The translations under genes were made by a program, and so were the position numbers. DNA of 64,000 bases from JBCBDX01 sp038529265 (GTDB lineage: Bacteria; Pseudomonadota; Alphaproteobacteria; Rhizobiales; Rhizobiaceae): positions 248,001-312,000 of the forward strand of contig JBCBDX010000001.1 in the NCBI GenBank assembly GCA_038529265.1, in the 5' to 3' direction. The notes below the pieces were generated by a model, which did no database searches, was not told the origin of the DNA, and saw nothing but the letters and a program-made list of their open reading frames with translations. Below, piece by piece: positions 26,997 to 35,665 of this stretch; position 1 is the first letter of the stretch; every line of letters starts with the position of its first letter.

Positions 26997-27677
26997 TTAG
27001 CGCACATAGTCCAAGACAAGAACGCGCGTTTTGTCTGGCATGTCGGATACATTGAGATTGACGGTGTGATCACAAGCAAAATCTATCTGCTCGTCTTTGA
27101 AATATAACAGAAAACTCTCGATCCATTTCATGTTGCGGTATTTGAATGTCAGCGTTCTGAAATGCATCGGCACAACCAGTTTCGGTTGGACGGTATGTAT
27201 CATTTTCATGAGATCCGGCAGCTCAATGGTAAGATAGCCACCTGCCAGTGCTAAAAGAACATCAACATCTTCAAAAAAAGCGATTTGCTTGTCGGTTAGC
27301 GGATTGCCCACGTCACCCATGTGAGCGAAACGAATGCCATCGATCTCAAATCGGTACATTCCGTTTTGACCGGGAATGCCGCGAGGATGGTTCACCCATT
27401 CGGCAGCTTCGATGGCGCTAAGTGTTATTCCGCTGTTTGAAGTCTTTTGTCCGCCATCAAGCGCTACGTCTAGAGCGTTGATGATTTCTGGTTTGCCCGT
27501 AATCAAATCAGCGCGACAATGGGATGTGTCATCATCAGAAGAGATGACGACGATGTCAGCACTATCCCGGATGGGTGCGTAACCGACTTCTTCCGGCGTA
27601 TAGGGGTCCGTGATGATTGATGTGCCGTTTTCCGCCACGAGACGAAAGGCGGCATGCCCATACCATTTTAGTTCCAC
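26997..27677 (-). CDS. Metallo-beta-lactamase-fold protein (UPF0173-like) with altered metal motif
   Basis: A 226-residue protein with the layout of COG2220/UPF0173 hydrolases: ELKWYGHAAFRL at the N-terminus, TDPYTPE near residue 23, HMGDVGN near 119 and VVPMHFRT near 168. The usual HxHxDH zinc motif is replaced by SSDDDTSHC near 46-54, which keeps an Asp and one His. Zinc binding may therefore differ, or activity may be lost. I start at the GTG at 27677, which has GGTGAGGA at good spacing and begins exactly at the conserved strand; the longer frame from a TTG at 27767 has no ribosome site. Same strand as, and about 100 bp downstream of, the TPR lipoprotein. Confidence 0.75.
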   Translation of the reverse strand: MELKWYGHAAFRLVAENGTSIITDPYTPEEVGYAPIRDSADIVVISSDDDTSHCRADLITGKPEIINALDVALDGGQKTSNSGITLSAIEAAEWVNHPRGIPGQNGMYRFEIDGIRFAHMGDVGNPLTDKQIAFFEDVDVLLALAGGYLTIELPDLMKMIHTVQPKLVVPMHFRTLTFKYRNMKWIESFLLYFKDEQIDFACDHTVNLNVSDMPDKTRVLVLDYVR

Positions 27678-27778
27678 ACAATCCTCACCAACATCAAGTC
27701 TCACCGATGCTGGCCATGAAAAGCGGTAGCACACGCGACCGTCAAGGCCACGTGGCAGAACAATCAAGCGCAGCGCTT

Positions 27779-28246
27779 TTAGCTGTTGGCCAGCTCCAAA
27801 TTGCCGGTAATGATCGTGTTTTCCGGTGCGAGCGCTTGCGCTTCTTGCAGTAACGGGCGCGCTTTATTCATGTCACCGCGCAAAATGTACGAATAGGCTT
27901 GATTGTTCAGGATCGAAGCCTTGCGACCTTCCTGTTTGAGAAGATGTGCGTAAGCGCGGTCCGCAAGTTCATAGCGGCCCAGCTGATCGTAAGCTGCTGC
28001 AAGACCAAGCCATGCACGGCTGTTTGCGGGTGTTGCTTCCACTGCAGCACGGAAGCTCTTTTCCGCTAGGCCGAAGTTGCCTGCCGCATAGTGCTTGCTA
28101 CCGGTTACGATGGCATTTTGCCCGACAAAACCTTGATATGTCGGTGAGTTACTCGCCGTGGAATCAACTTCAGAAAGGCTCTGGCAACCAGCCAAACCAA
28201 GTGCAAGTACACCAGCAAAAATGGCGTTAAGGTTAGATCGTCCCAT
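27779..28246 (-). CDS. TPR-repeat lipoprotein of the Tad locus (TadD-like)
   Basis: A 155-residue lipoprotein: signal peptide NLNAIFAGVLALGLAGC with lipidation at Cys21, then at least three tetratricopeptide repeats (residues 58-150: ANSRAWLGLAAAYDQLGRYE, then KASILNNQAYSYILRGDMNK). TadD proteins in tight-adherence loci have the same plan and are thought to help secretin assembly or localisation. I start at the ATG at 28246, with AGGG upstream; a longer frame to 28330 adds residues that do not fit a signal peptide. It is the last gene of the minus-strand Tad series, 132 bp after tadC. Confidence 0.82.
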   Translation of the reverse strand: MGRSNLNAIFAGVLALGLAGCQSLSEVDSTASNSPTYQGFVGQNAIVTGSKHYAAGNFGLAEKSFRAAVEATPANSRAWLGLAAAYDQLGRYELADRAYAHLLKQEGRKASILNNQAYSYILRGDMNKARPLLQEAQALAPENTIITGNLELANS

Positions 28247-28378
28247 AATAACTACCCTGCATATCCCGGCCGTTTTCGGCTCTTGTAAAAACGCTATCAC
28301 GCGGGTGGTAAAAAGCGCGTGCGCAAACAAGGTAAAATTTCAATGATAATGCTGGGGCCGGATTAACCGCTGAGTTAC

Positions 28379-29323
28379 CTAGCCACTCATCATCGACACG
28401 ACCGTCGGAATGATCGCGATCAGCAACACCGTTGGCAGAATGAACATGGTAACTGGAATAGTCATCTTGGCAGGCAATTGATGCGCCTTTTCTTCCGCGT
28501 TTGTCATGCGCTTGTGGCGCATCTCATCGGAAAAGACTTTGAGCGTTTGCGACAAGCTCGTTCCCAGTTCTTTTGACTGGCGAAGCAGCGTTGCAAACGC
28601 ACGCACTTCATCGATGCCAAGGCGATCAGCCAGTGCCTTGAGTGTTTCGTCCATCGTACGGCCAGCACGCAGTTCGAGTGTTACAAGGGTCAAATTTGCC
28701 GCCATGGCAGGGTAGGTGTTTCGGATTTCTTTTGTCACCCGATCAACAGATGCTTCAATAGACAGTCCCGCATCACAGCAAACAATCATCAAGTCCATAA
28801 AGTCTGGAAAGCCATTGCGGTACTCCGACATGCGCTTACTGACTATTTGTTGCAGATAAAGGGCAGGTGCCATGTACCCCACAATCAGCGCACCGCCAAT
28901 GATGGTTACGCCCTGCGTTGTGAAGATGCCATACCCCATAAACACCGAAACAATCAGGCCGCCAATTATGCCGATGCCCAAGCCGATGAAGCGAGCAAGA
29001 AAATAGCGTCCCACTGCATCAGGGCTCAGGAAGCCAGCGCGCATAAGTTTCTGACGCAGTCGAACAACATTTTCCGCATCCGTTGATGCGTAAAAATCGG
29101 CCGCTTTCTTGGCGGCGAGTTCGGCCAGGTCGTTTTCATGATTTTCCGATGTTGCGGCAGTCTCTTCTTCCTCTTCTTCATCAGGATCAGAGACCTTCAA
29201 CCTTGCCAGTGTCTGCTTCTTTGCTTTGCGACTTTCCGCAAAAGAGTAGGCGACGGCGCCTCCACCCAAAAGCAAGATCGCCAGAGCCGAAATGATAATG
29301 ATGAGACCGCTGCCACCCAACAT
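28379..29323 (-). CDS. tadC: Tad pilus assembly inner-membrane protein TadC
   Basis: A 314-residue type II secretion system F-family protein. One N-terminal membrane helix (residues 6-27), an acidic cytosolic linker with a run of Glu near 40, then the GspF/TadC domain with further helices (FIGLGIGIIGGLIVSVFMGY near 115; TMFILPTVLLIAIIPTVVSM at the end) and the family sequence CCDAGLSIEASVDRV near 180. TadB and TadC form the platform that the CpaF ATPase drives. The start ATG at 29323 is 11 bp after the tadB stop; a longer frame to 29416 overlaps tadB and is not credible. Confidence 0.93.
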   Translation of the reverse strand: MLGGSGLIIIISALAILLLGGGAVAYSFAESRKAKKQTLARLKVSDPDEEEEEETAATSENHENDLAELAAKKAADFYASTDAENVVRLRQKLMRAGFLSPDAVGRYFLARFIGLGIGIIGGLIVSVFMGYGIFTTQGVTIIGGALIVGYMAPALYLQQIVSKRMSEYRNGFPDFMDLMIVCCDAGLSIEASVDRVTKEIRNTYPAMAANLTLVTLELRAGRTMDETLKALADRLGIDEVRAFATLLRQSKELGTSLSQTLKVFSDEMRHKRMTNAEEKAHQLPAKMTIPVTMFILPTVLLIAIIPTVVSMMSG

Positions 29324-29334
29324 GCCGCTGCCAG

Positions 29335-30297
29335 TCACATCTTGAAGCTGGCAAGCTTGAACATGATCAAGTTGCCAACGCCCAGCAGCGACACAGCGCC
29401 GCCGATAAAGTACCATGTCAACGGCAGGTGAATGACATCGCCATAGTAGTCAGGAGAGAATACCAAAAGCATCAAAACGAAAACCGCTGGTACTGCTGAA
29501 AGGATATAGGCTGACATGCGCCCTTCAGCGGAAATCGCTTTCACTTTCCGCCGCAATTTGCCGCGCTGACGGATGACGTCGGCCAAGCCCTCAAGCGTTT
29601 CGCGCAGATTGCCGCCTGTTGAAGACTGGATTGAGATCGCCGTGACGAACAGGCCAAGGTCTTCATGGCCTACGCGATCATAAAGCGCTTCCAGCGCAGT
29701 CACCATTTTTGAGCCATAGGTAACTTCATCGGAAAGGATACCAAACTCTGTCCCAATCGGGTCTTTCATCTCATCGGCTACCATGGCGACGGCGATAGGC
29801 ACGGGGTGTCCTGCTTTGAGGCCGCGTGTGATCAAGTCGAGTGCTTCAGGCAATTGGTTGCCAAAGGCCTTGAGGCGCCCTGCGCGCTTGCGGCGTAGAA
29901 CAAAAATCGGGACAATGGGCATCAGCACGGCTGAAACAGCCAGACCAATTGTGGTCGCGCCGAAATAGATGCCGCCACCAATGCCGATAGCAGCGCAAAT
30001 CAAAGTTGTGATCGTTAGAAATTGCGACAATGGCATCCGCATCGCAGCTTGAGTGCGCAGGGTTTGCAAATAGCGTGTTAAAGACGTTGTTTTCGCATCC
30101 AGACCGCGCTCTTTGCGCAATTGGATCAACACATCATGCTGCGTCGTGGAATCTTCGCGCAGGATCATGCGTCGGTTGATGGAGCGCCGCCCCGATACGC
30201 GCGGCGCCACCAGCATATAGGCCGCTTCGGCCAATATAATGCCGGTTATACCCGCAAAGGCATATACGACGTAACGTATGAGATCGGCATCAGCCAT
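29335..30297 (-). CDS. tadB: Tad pilus assembly inner-membrane protein TadB
   Basis: A 320-residue type II secretion F-family protein. Hydrophobic segments are at about residues 8-30, 90-130, 270-290 and 297-315; the cytosolic F domain has LPEALDLITRGLKAGHPV near 150-167 and SIQSSTGGNLRETLEGLADV near 224-243. The start is 2 bp after the cpaF stop. With TadC it should form the inner-membrane platform for Flp pilus assembly. Confidence 0.93.
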   Translation of the reverse strand: MADADLIRYVVYAFAGITGIILAEAAYMLVAPRVSGRRSINRRMILREDSTTQHDVLIQLRKERGLDAKTTSLTRYLQTLRTQAAMRMPLSQFLTITTLICAAIGIGGGIYFGATTIGLAVSAVLMPIVPIFVLRRKRAGRLKAFGNQLPEALDLITRGLKAGHPVPIAVAMVADEMKDPIGTEFGILSDEVTYGSKMVTALEALYDRVGHEDLGLFVTAISIQSSTGGNLRETLEGLADVIRQRGKLRRKVKAISAEGRMSAYILSAVPAVFVLMLLVFSPDYYGDVIHLPLTWYFIGGAVSLLGVGNLIMFKLASFKM

Positions 30298-30299
30298 CT

Positions 30300-31718
30300 T
30301 CAGACCTCAGTGCGCGACGACGGATCAAAATATTCGCCAGGAAATTCGACACCGGTTGCCTTCAGCTCTTCCAAGAACCGCGGACGAACACCCGTTGGCG
30401 CATAATAGCCTTTTATGGAGCCATCTTCCTCGATGCCGGTGCGATAGAATTTGAAAATCTCCTGCATCTGGATGACGTCGCCTTCCATGCCGGTCACTTC
30501 CGCAACACTTGTGACGCGGCGCTTGCCATCCGACAGGCGCGTAAGCTGTAGGATCAAACCGATAGCGCTGGAGATCTGGCTACGAATGGATGAAACCGTC
30601 ATCGGCATGCCGGTCATGCCGAGCATCTGCTCCAAACGTGAAATCGCATCGCGCGGCGTGTTGGAGTGAATGGTCGCCATCGAACCTTCGTGGCCGGTGT
30701 TCATCGCCTGCAGCATGTCAAAGGCTTCTTCGCCGCGACACTCACCAAGGATTACGCGGTCTGGACGCATACGCAGAGCGTTCTTTACCAGATCGCGCTG
30801 TTTGATCTCACCGACACCTTCTGAGTTGGTGGGCCGCGTTTCCATGCGCGCAACATGTGGCTGTTGAAGTTGCAGTTCGGCAGCATCCTCGATGGTAATC
30901 AGACGTTCATGCTCTGAAATAAAAGCGGACAAGGCGTTCAGCATCGTGGTTTTACCGGTGCCTGTACCGCCCGAGATCAGGGTCGTTACCCGCGCAAATA
31001 CGGCAGCTGCCACGACTTCCGCCATTGGTTGAGTAAGCGCCCCAAACCCAACCAACTTATGAAGACCAAGCTTGTTCTTTGAGAACTTACGAATGGAAAC
31101 CAGTGGCCCATCAACGCCAATCGGGCGTATGGCAGCATTAAAGCGCGAACCGTCAAGCATGCGGGCATCGCACATGGGCGAGGATTCGTCGATCCGACGG
31201 CCCACGGCGGCAACGATCTTGTTGACCACGCGCAGCAGATGATCCTCGTCTTTGAAGGGTATATGCTCTTGGATCAGCTTACCGGACCGCTCAACGAAAC
31301 AGTTTTCATGGCCATTGATCAGAATATCACTGACAGTCGGATCTTCCATGAGCGGCTGCAAAGGGCCAAGGCCGACCATTTCGTCCATGATGTCATCGAC
31401 GAGGCGGCTTATTTCCGATGTATTGAGCGGCGTGCGTTCGTTGCGCACGTGCTCGTCAACGAACTCGGCGACCTCATCACGGATCCGGTCTTCCGGGAGG
31501 TTTTCAAGCTGACTGAGGTTCACCTCATCCAAAAACAGTTTGTGAATCCGCACGCGTGCGTCAGCGGTGCGGTCATTGCCCCGCTTGGGTGGTTCAACTT
31601 TGGGCGCTGGCGCGGGCCGTGGACGTTTGGAAGGGATGACCACTTCCTGTTCGACAACCGCTGGGCCGGCACTCGCTTTGCTGTTGGGTTCTAATAGTGC
31701 TGCAAAACGGCTGCTCAT
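30300..31718 (-). CDS. cpaF: Tad/Flp pilus assembly ATPase CpaF (TadA)
   Basis: A 472-residue secretion ATPase of the GspE/VirB11 class that powers pilus assembly and, in Caulobacter, retraction. An N-terminal three-helix part is followed by the ATPase core: Walker A ISGGTGTGKTTMLNAL near residues 255-270, the Asp box LITIEDAAELQL near 284, Walker B RPDRVILGECRGEEAFDML near 323-341 and the His box HSNTPRDAI near 355. All core motifs look intact. The gene is 7 bp downstream of cpaE and 2 bp upstream of tadB. Confidence 0.95.
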   Translation of the reverse strand: MSSRFAALLEPNSKASAGPAVVEQEVVIPSKRPRPAPAPKVEPPKRGNDRTADARVRIHKLFLDEVNLSQLENLPEDRIRDEVAEFVDEHVRNERTPLNTSEISRLVDDIMDEMVGLGPLQPLMEDPTVSDILINGHENCFVERSGKLIQEHIPFKDEDHLLRVVNKIVAAVGRRIDESSPMCDARMLDGSRFNAAIRPIGVDGPLVSIRKFSKNKLGLHKLVGFGALTQPMAEVVAAAVFARVTTLISGGTGTGKTTMLNALSAFISEHERLITIEDAAELQLQQPHVARMETRPTNSEGVGEIKQRDLVKNALRMRPDRVILGECRGEEAFDMLQAMNTGHEGSMATIHSNTPRDAISRLEQMLGMTGMPMTVSSIRSQISSAIGLILQLTRLSDGKRRVTSVAEVTGMEGDVIQMQEIFKFYRTGIEEDGSIKGYYAPTGVRPRFLEELKATGVEFPGEYFDPSSRTEV

Positions 31719-31725
31719 AACTTGC

Positions 31726-32940
31726 TCACGATGCCTTGCGTTTAAAGACGGATCCCAAAGAGATCACGCTTGGTTTGCGTGTTTCTTCAATGGATGCTTC
31801 TTCTGGTAGAATGATCCGGCGTAAATCATTGATAACGTTGGCCTGAGGGTCGATCGTATCAAGCGGTACACCCTGATCGACGGCGCGACGCACAAGCTGA
31901 TAATTGTTGGAAATGCCGCCAACCAGCCGGTCACCCAGAACGGCCTTGGCATCGCTTTTTTCGAGTGCCTCTTCTGTGACTTTGGAAGCAAAGCGGTTGA
32001 TCATCACCCGTGGTTTCACGGCGCGCTCAGTTTCCGCTTCAATTGATTTGATGAGACGCTGGGTATGACGAATGCAGGGAACCGTCATCTCCGCTGTAAT
32101 GAAAACATGGTTGGAGCCGCGAAGAATAGCGGCGGTCCATGGGAACCACGTACGCGGTAGATCAAGAACAACATTGTCGAAATAGGCCGATGCGAGATCG
32201 AGCACGCGCAAAACCACTTTTGGGTCAAACGTTTTTTGTTCGGCTGGCTTGTTCGGCGCTGCCAAAACCGCAAGTCCGCTCTCATGCTTTGACATCATGG
32301 CATCAAGCAGTTGGTGGTCGAGGCGATCGGCGTCGTTCTCCACCTCCGACATCTCGAACCGTGGCTCGAGATCGAGGTATTCCGCGCATGATCCATGCTG
32401 AAAGTTCAGGTCAACAACACAGGTGGAAGCAGCGCCACGCGCTGATTTGTGCAGGAGGAACGCCGCCTGCAAGGCAAGCACCGTGTTTCCAACGCCGCCT
32501 GCGGCCGGAACGAACGAGTAAATCTCAGCCTCATCATTATCGAGGCTGGCCGGACCGCGAAGCGCACGCAAACATGCTCGAACGAGATCGGCAGTTGATA
32601 CCGGTTTCATCAAGAAGTCGGCAATCTGCATTTGAACGAGGATGCGCATCACCGATGGTTCGCAAGTGCGCAGCACGGCAACGATGGGAACTACTTCGCC
32701 ACAACGGCGTTTTAAGCGCTGAAGAGCTTCCAGTGTTTCCAGGTTTGCATCATCCAGATCCACAACCACCACGCCGGTTGCATCAGTAACCACGCTGCCT
32801 GTGACCTCTGTCACCGCGCTGTCAACACTGACGAGTTCGATGGTCTTGGAACTGCTAAACGCAGTTTGGGCGGTGGCCATGAACTCGCGATCAGGTGATA
32901 CAAGAGTGATCGCGTTTCTTGGAACTTCTGTCTTTGCCAT
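31726..32940 (-). CDS. cpaE: Tad pilus localisation protein CpaE/TadZ
   Basis: A 404-residue protein with an N-terminal receiver-like domain (to about residue 125; Asp in VVVVDLDDANL) and a C-terminal ParA/MinD-like ATPase domain. CpaE/TadZ places the Tad machine at the cell pole in other bacteria. The deviant Walker A is PAAGGVGNTVLALQ near residues 148-161: both lysines usual in ParA-type loops are missing, so ATP hydrolysis is doubtful. Asp-rich later motifs (VVLDLPRTW near 258) are kept. The order cpaE-cpaF is standard. Confidence 0.9.
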   Translation of the reverse strand: MAKTEVPRNAITLVSPDREFMATAQTAFSSSKTIELVSVDSAVTEVTGSVVTDATGVVVVDLDDANLETLEALQRLKRRCGEVVPIVAVLRTCEPSVMRILVQMQIADFLMKPVSTADLVRACLRALRGPASLDNDEAEIYSFVPAAGGVGNTVLALQAAFLLHKSARGAASTCVVDLNFQHGSCAEYLDLEPRFEMSEVENDADRLDHQLLDAMMSKHESGLAVLAAPNKPAEQKTFDPKVVLRVLDLASAYFDNVVLDLPRTWFPWTAAILRGSNHVFITAEMTVPCIRHTQRLIKSIEAETERAVKPRVMINRFASKVTEEALEKSDAKAVLGDRLVGGISNNYQLVRRAVDQGVPLDTIDPQANVINDLRRIILPEEASIEETRKPSVISLGSVFKRKAS

Positions 32941-32948
32941 GGTGGACC

Positions 32949-33230
32949 TCAGCTATCGTCCGCAGCCGGATCGGCTGGTGCAGGCGCAGGTGCTGGAGGC
33001 GTTGGAGCTACTCCCGTTCCTGCAGTGCCACCGCCGCGGTTCGCTGGGACGATCAAATTGGTATCCTGAACACCACCCGGCCAAGGATCAACGACCTGCA
33101 ATGCGGTGTTGTGGGCAACGGCGTTACCGGCTCCGAATGTGACACCGTCATTTGCTTGGAAAATCTGGGTGCAACCGCTCAGCGTAATGGCGGAAATGCT
33201 GACCAATAATGTTGAAGTCATGGTTCTCAT
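32949..33230 (-). CDS. Small Tad-locus lipoprotein
   Basis: A 93-residue predicted lipoprotein: signal peptide TSTLLVSISAITLSGC with lipidation at Cys19, a central stretch GNAVAHNTALQVVDPWP, and a Pro/Ala-rich tail. It occupies the place where CpaD/RcpB, an outer-membrane lipoprotein that works with the secretin, is found in other Tad loci, but it is far shorter. I infer a reduced secretin-associated protein. I prefer the ATG at 33230, with GAGG nine bases upstream, over the in-frame ATG at 33239, which lies directly on that ribosome site. Confidence 0.7.
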   Translation of the reverse strand: MRTMTSTLLVSISAITLSGCTQIFQANDGVTFGAGNAVAHNTALQVVDPWPGGVQDTNLIVPANRGGGTAGTGVAPTPPAPAPAPADPAADDS

Positions 33231-33241
33231 GGCGCCCATCC

Positions 33242-34591
33242 TCACTCAATATCCAACGTCAAAATGTGACCCGACGTGCGACCGGGAGCAGCGGCTCCGG
33301 TTGCAGATGTATTCACTTCGTCAATGCCAAGAAGCACGGCTTCGGCAACGCTTGCAGTACGCGCATCGTCCGTTGGCACTGCCATAGGCGTGGTCGGGTC
33401 AACCGGTTTGACCAGATGTGGGGTAACCAGCATCACCAAGTCGGTCTCGTTGCGAGCAAACTCTTTCGATGAGAACAGTGCGCCAAGAACGGGGACGCGA
33501 CCGATCCCCGGAACGTCTTTGGCATTTACGGTATTTTCCGCAGAGTACATGCCGGCGATCATGAATGTTTGCCCCGACTTCAGGTCGACGCTCGTTTTTG
33601 CGCGACGCGTCAGGAACGTCGGGAAGTTACTGCCAGCTGATGTGTCGACGGATGAGACTTCCGGCTCAATGTCGAGGCTGATCAGGCCGTGTTTGAGGAC
33701 CGTTGGTTTGAACTTCAGGCCAATGCCGAACTCGCGATACTCGACGACAGGGATGCCATCCTGAACACCAAGCGTGATCGGCACTTCACCGCCGGCAAGG
33801 AATTCAGCTTCTTCGCCCGAACGGGTAACCAGATTTGGCTCTGCAAGACGACGCGCAACGCCACGCTCTTCCAAAGCTCTGATCGTATAGTCAATGTTCA
33901 GACCATTGCTTACAATCTGGCCAAACAGCTGAGCTGCATTGTCAAGAATGCCGGAACTCTGATTGAAGCTGACGGCTGAACCGGGATTTGAGGCGAAGTC
34001 GACACCCAATTGGTTGCCTGCATCGCGGTTGACCTCGACAAAGCGCACGTTCAACTGAACTTGCTGAGAAGAGGTGATGTTGACCGAGTTGATGATGGCA
34101 TCATCATCATCAGTAAAGCGGGTCGCTATCTCATTGGCGAGGTCTGCGGAAACAGCATCTGGCGCGGACCCGGACAGGACGACCTGACCGTTTGTGGTGC
34201 GAACCTCAATATCGGCATCTGGCACGTTTTGGCGAATTGCCGTTTTGAGGCGTGATGTGTCGACGCTAACTTCAAGGTCAATAGAGCCAACAAGACGTTG
34301 ATTTTCATCGAAAAAAGCGATTCCGGTCGTGCCTTCGGTATTGCCGATGACATAAAAAGAACGGTTGGTTAGTGGCTGAACCGTTGCGATTTCGGGATCG
34401 CCAACCACCACTTCATAGTAGGCACGGCCTGTACGGATGGTTTTCGGTTTACCTTTTTCGACAGTCAGTGGTGCTTCGCGACCACTTGAAATGTTCACAA
34501 TACCATCACTGGCGCTTGCGATTGTCATGCTGGCAAGTGGCACAGCGCAAGCCAGGGCAAGTGCAGTCAGCGTTTTCAATAAAGGTTTCAT
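33242..34591 (-). CDS. cpaC: Tad pilus outer-membrane secretin CpaC/RcpA
   Basis: A 449-residue secretin that forms the outer-membrane pore for Flp pili. Sec signal peptide (LKTLTALALACAVPLASMTIASA), N-terminal pilus/BON-type part (VEVRTTNGQVVLSGSAPD near residues 118-135) and C-terminal secretin domain with ILDNAAQLFGQIVSNGLNID near 212, VARRLAEPNLVTRSGEEAEF near 243 and VPVLGALFSSKEFARNETDL near 367-386. The start codon overlaps the cpaB stop by one base, and its stop lies just before the small lipoprotein. Confidence 0.95.
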   Translation of the reverse strand: MKPLLKTLTALALACAVPLASMTIASASDGIVNISSGREAPLTVEKGKPKTIRTGRAYYEVVVGDPEIATVQPLTNRSFYVIGNTEGTTGIAFFDENQRLVGSIDLEVSVDTSRLKTAIRQNVPDADIEVRTTNGQVVLSGSAPDAVSADLANEIATRFTDDDDAIINSVNITSSQQVQLNVRFVEVNRDAGNQLGVDFASNPGSAVSFNQSSGILDNAAQLFGQIVSNGLNIDYTIRALEERGVARRLAEPNLVTRSGEEAEFLAGGEVPITLGVQDGIPVVEYREFGIGLKFKPTVLKHGLISLDIEPEVSSVDTSAGSNFPTFLTRRAKTSVDLKSGQTFMIAGMYSAENTVNAKDVPGIGRVPVLGALFSSKEFARNETDLVMLVTPHLVKPVDPTTPMAVPTDDARTASVAEAVLLGIDEVNTSATGAAAPGRTSGHILTLDIE

Positions 34592-35502
34592 CAGCGCGTT
34601 CCTCCCTCAGCCGGAACCGAGACGGTTTTAGCATCTGCGCGGTGGCGCACGATGATATCTACTTTGTTGCTTTGAATGGTTTGAGCGCCGGTGGGCGAAA
34701 AGGCAGCTGTGGGCGTCGGATCGATAGATGGCTGCGCTTCCGATACAACGTCTGTGTCCCCACTACCACGCAAATGCAGGTGCAAAGTGCCAGCAGAGGC
34801 GGCAGCTGTAACAGTCTTGGCCTGTGCCGGAGTTAGCTCGAGCGTGACGGTTGCTACCATTTGTGGGTCGCTAAGCGTCTCATCAACAGTCTGGTCGATG
34901 GTCAGAACGCGAACGTCTGCCAGGATGGTTGTGGCCACTGATACCTGCGAGCCTTCGGCGCGCACTTGTGTGTCAATCGGTGACAACCAACTGGTTTCTT
35001 CTGAGCGCGGATCAATTTCCGCATATCTATGCAGCACAATGTCCACACGATCCCCTGGCAGGACGAAGCCAGCGACGCCTGTAGTAGCATCAACATTGAT
35101 CGTAACGGCCCGGGTGCCGGTATCCAGCAATCGCGAAAGGCCACCCTTGTCGCCAGAGCCCGTCACTTTGGTATCAAGGATTGGCTCGTTGGCAGCCATC
35201 GGACGCAGTACGATGCGCTTTCCCTCGTCCAGAAGATCTTCCGTCGTTTTGAACGAACCTTCAGGCAGCGAACCTTCGGGCCAAGGTATTTCCTTCACGA
35301 CCGATGCAGAAAGCTCTTCACCGTAGCGAAGTGGCTGTGACGCAACAGCGATGGTTGCGAATTTCACCTGGGGCTCAACTTCAACCGTTTTTTCCACCAC
35401 AACGGTCTCAATGTTATTGCGCAACCACCAATCGGCGGCGGTAATTGTCGTTCCGGCAAACGCGACGGCAAGTGCGCCGAGTATCAAAAGACGCTTGTTC
35501 AT
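34591..35502 (-). CDS. cpaB: Tad pilus assembly protein CpaB/RcpC
   Basis: A 303-residue periplasmic protein anchored by an N-terminal hydrophobic segment (LLILGALAVAFAGTTITAADW). SAF domain: FATIAVASQPLRYGEELSASVVKEI near residues 48-72 and IVLRPMAANEPIL near 94; RcpC-type region with TGVAGFVLPGDRVDIVLHR near 141-159. CpaB is needed for pilus assembly and may bind peptidoglycan or the secretin. It is the first gene of the minus-strand Tad operon, so the main promoter should lie in 35503-35665, where I found no clear -35/-10 pair. Confidence 0.92.
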   Translation of the reverse strand: MNKRLLILGALAVAFAGTTITAADWWLRNNIETVVVEKTVEVEPQVKFATIAVASQPLRYGEELSASVVKEIPWPEGSLPEGSFKTTEDLLDEGKRIVLRPMAANEPILDTKVTGSGDKGGLSRLLDTGTRAVTINVDATTGVAGFVLPGDRVDIVLHRYAEIDPRSEETSWLSPIDTQVRAEGSQVSVATTILADVRVLTIDQTVDETLSDPQMVATVTLELTPAQAKTVTAAASAGTLHLHLRGSGDTDVVSEAQPSIDPTPTAAFSPTGAQTIQSNKVDIIVRHRADAKTVSVPAEGGTR

Positions 35503-35665
35503 ATTTCGCCCAGTAAGTTTGTTTCACCACGCACCAGCTTCCCCATCCGCAAACACGCTCGAAGGCGTTGTAAGCGGGAAGTGATGAATATTGGTGAAAT
35601 TACCGGGCAGTAACGAGCGTCAATTCAATCCATGGTTAGCACGGTGTAAATTGGTTTACGGCGCC

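Noticed and set aside
34691..35326. 211-codon plus-strand frame across cpaB
   Set aside because: Low-complexity Ser/Thr/Val product opposite a well-supported Tad gene; no start signal.
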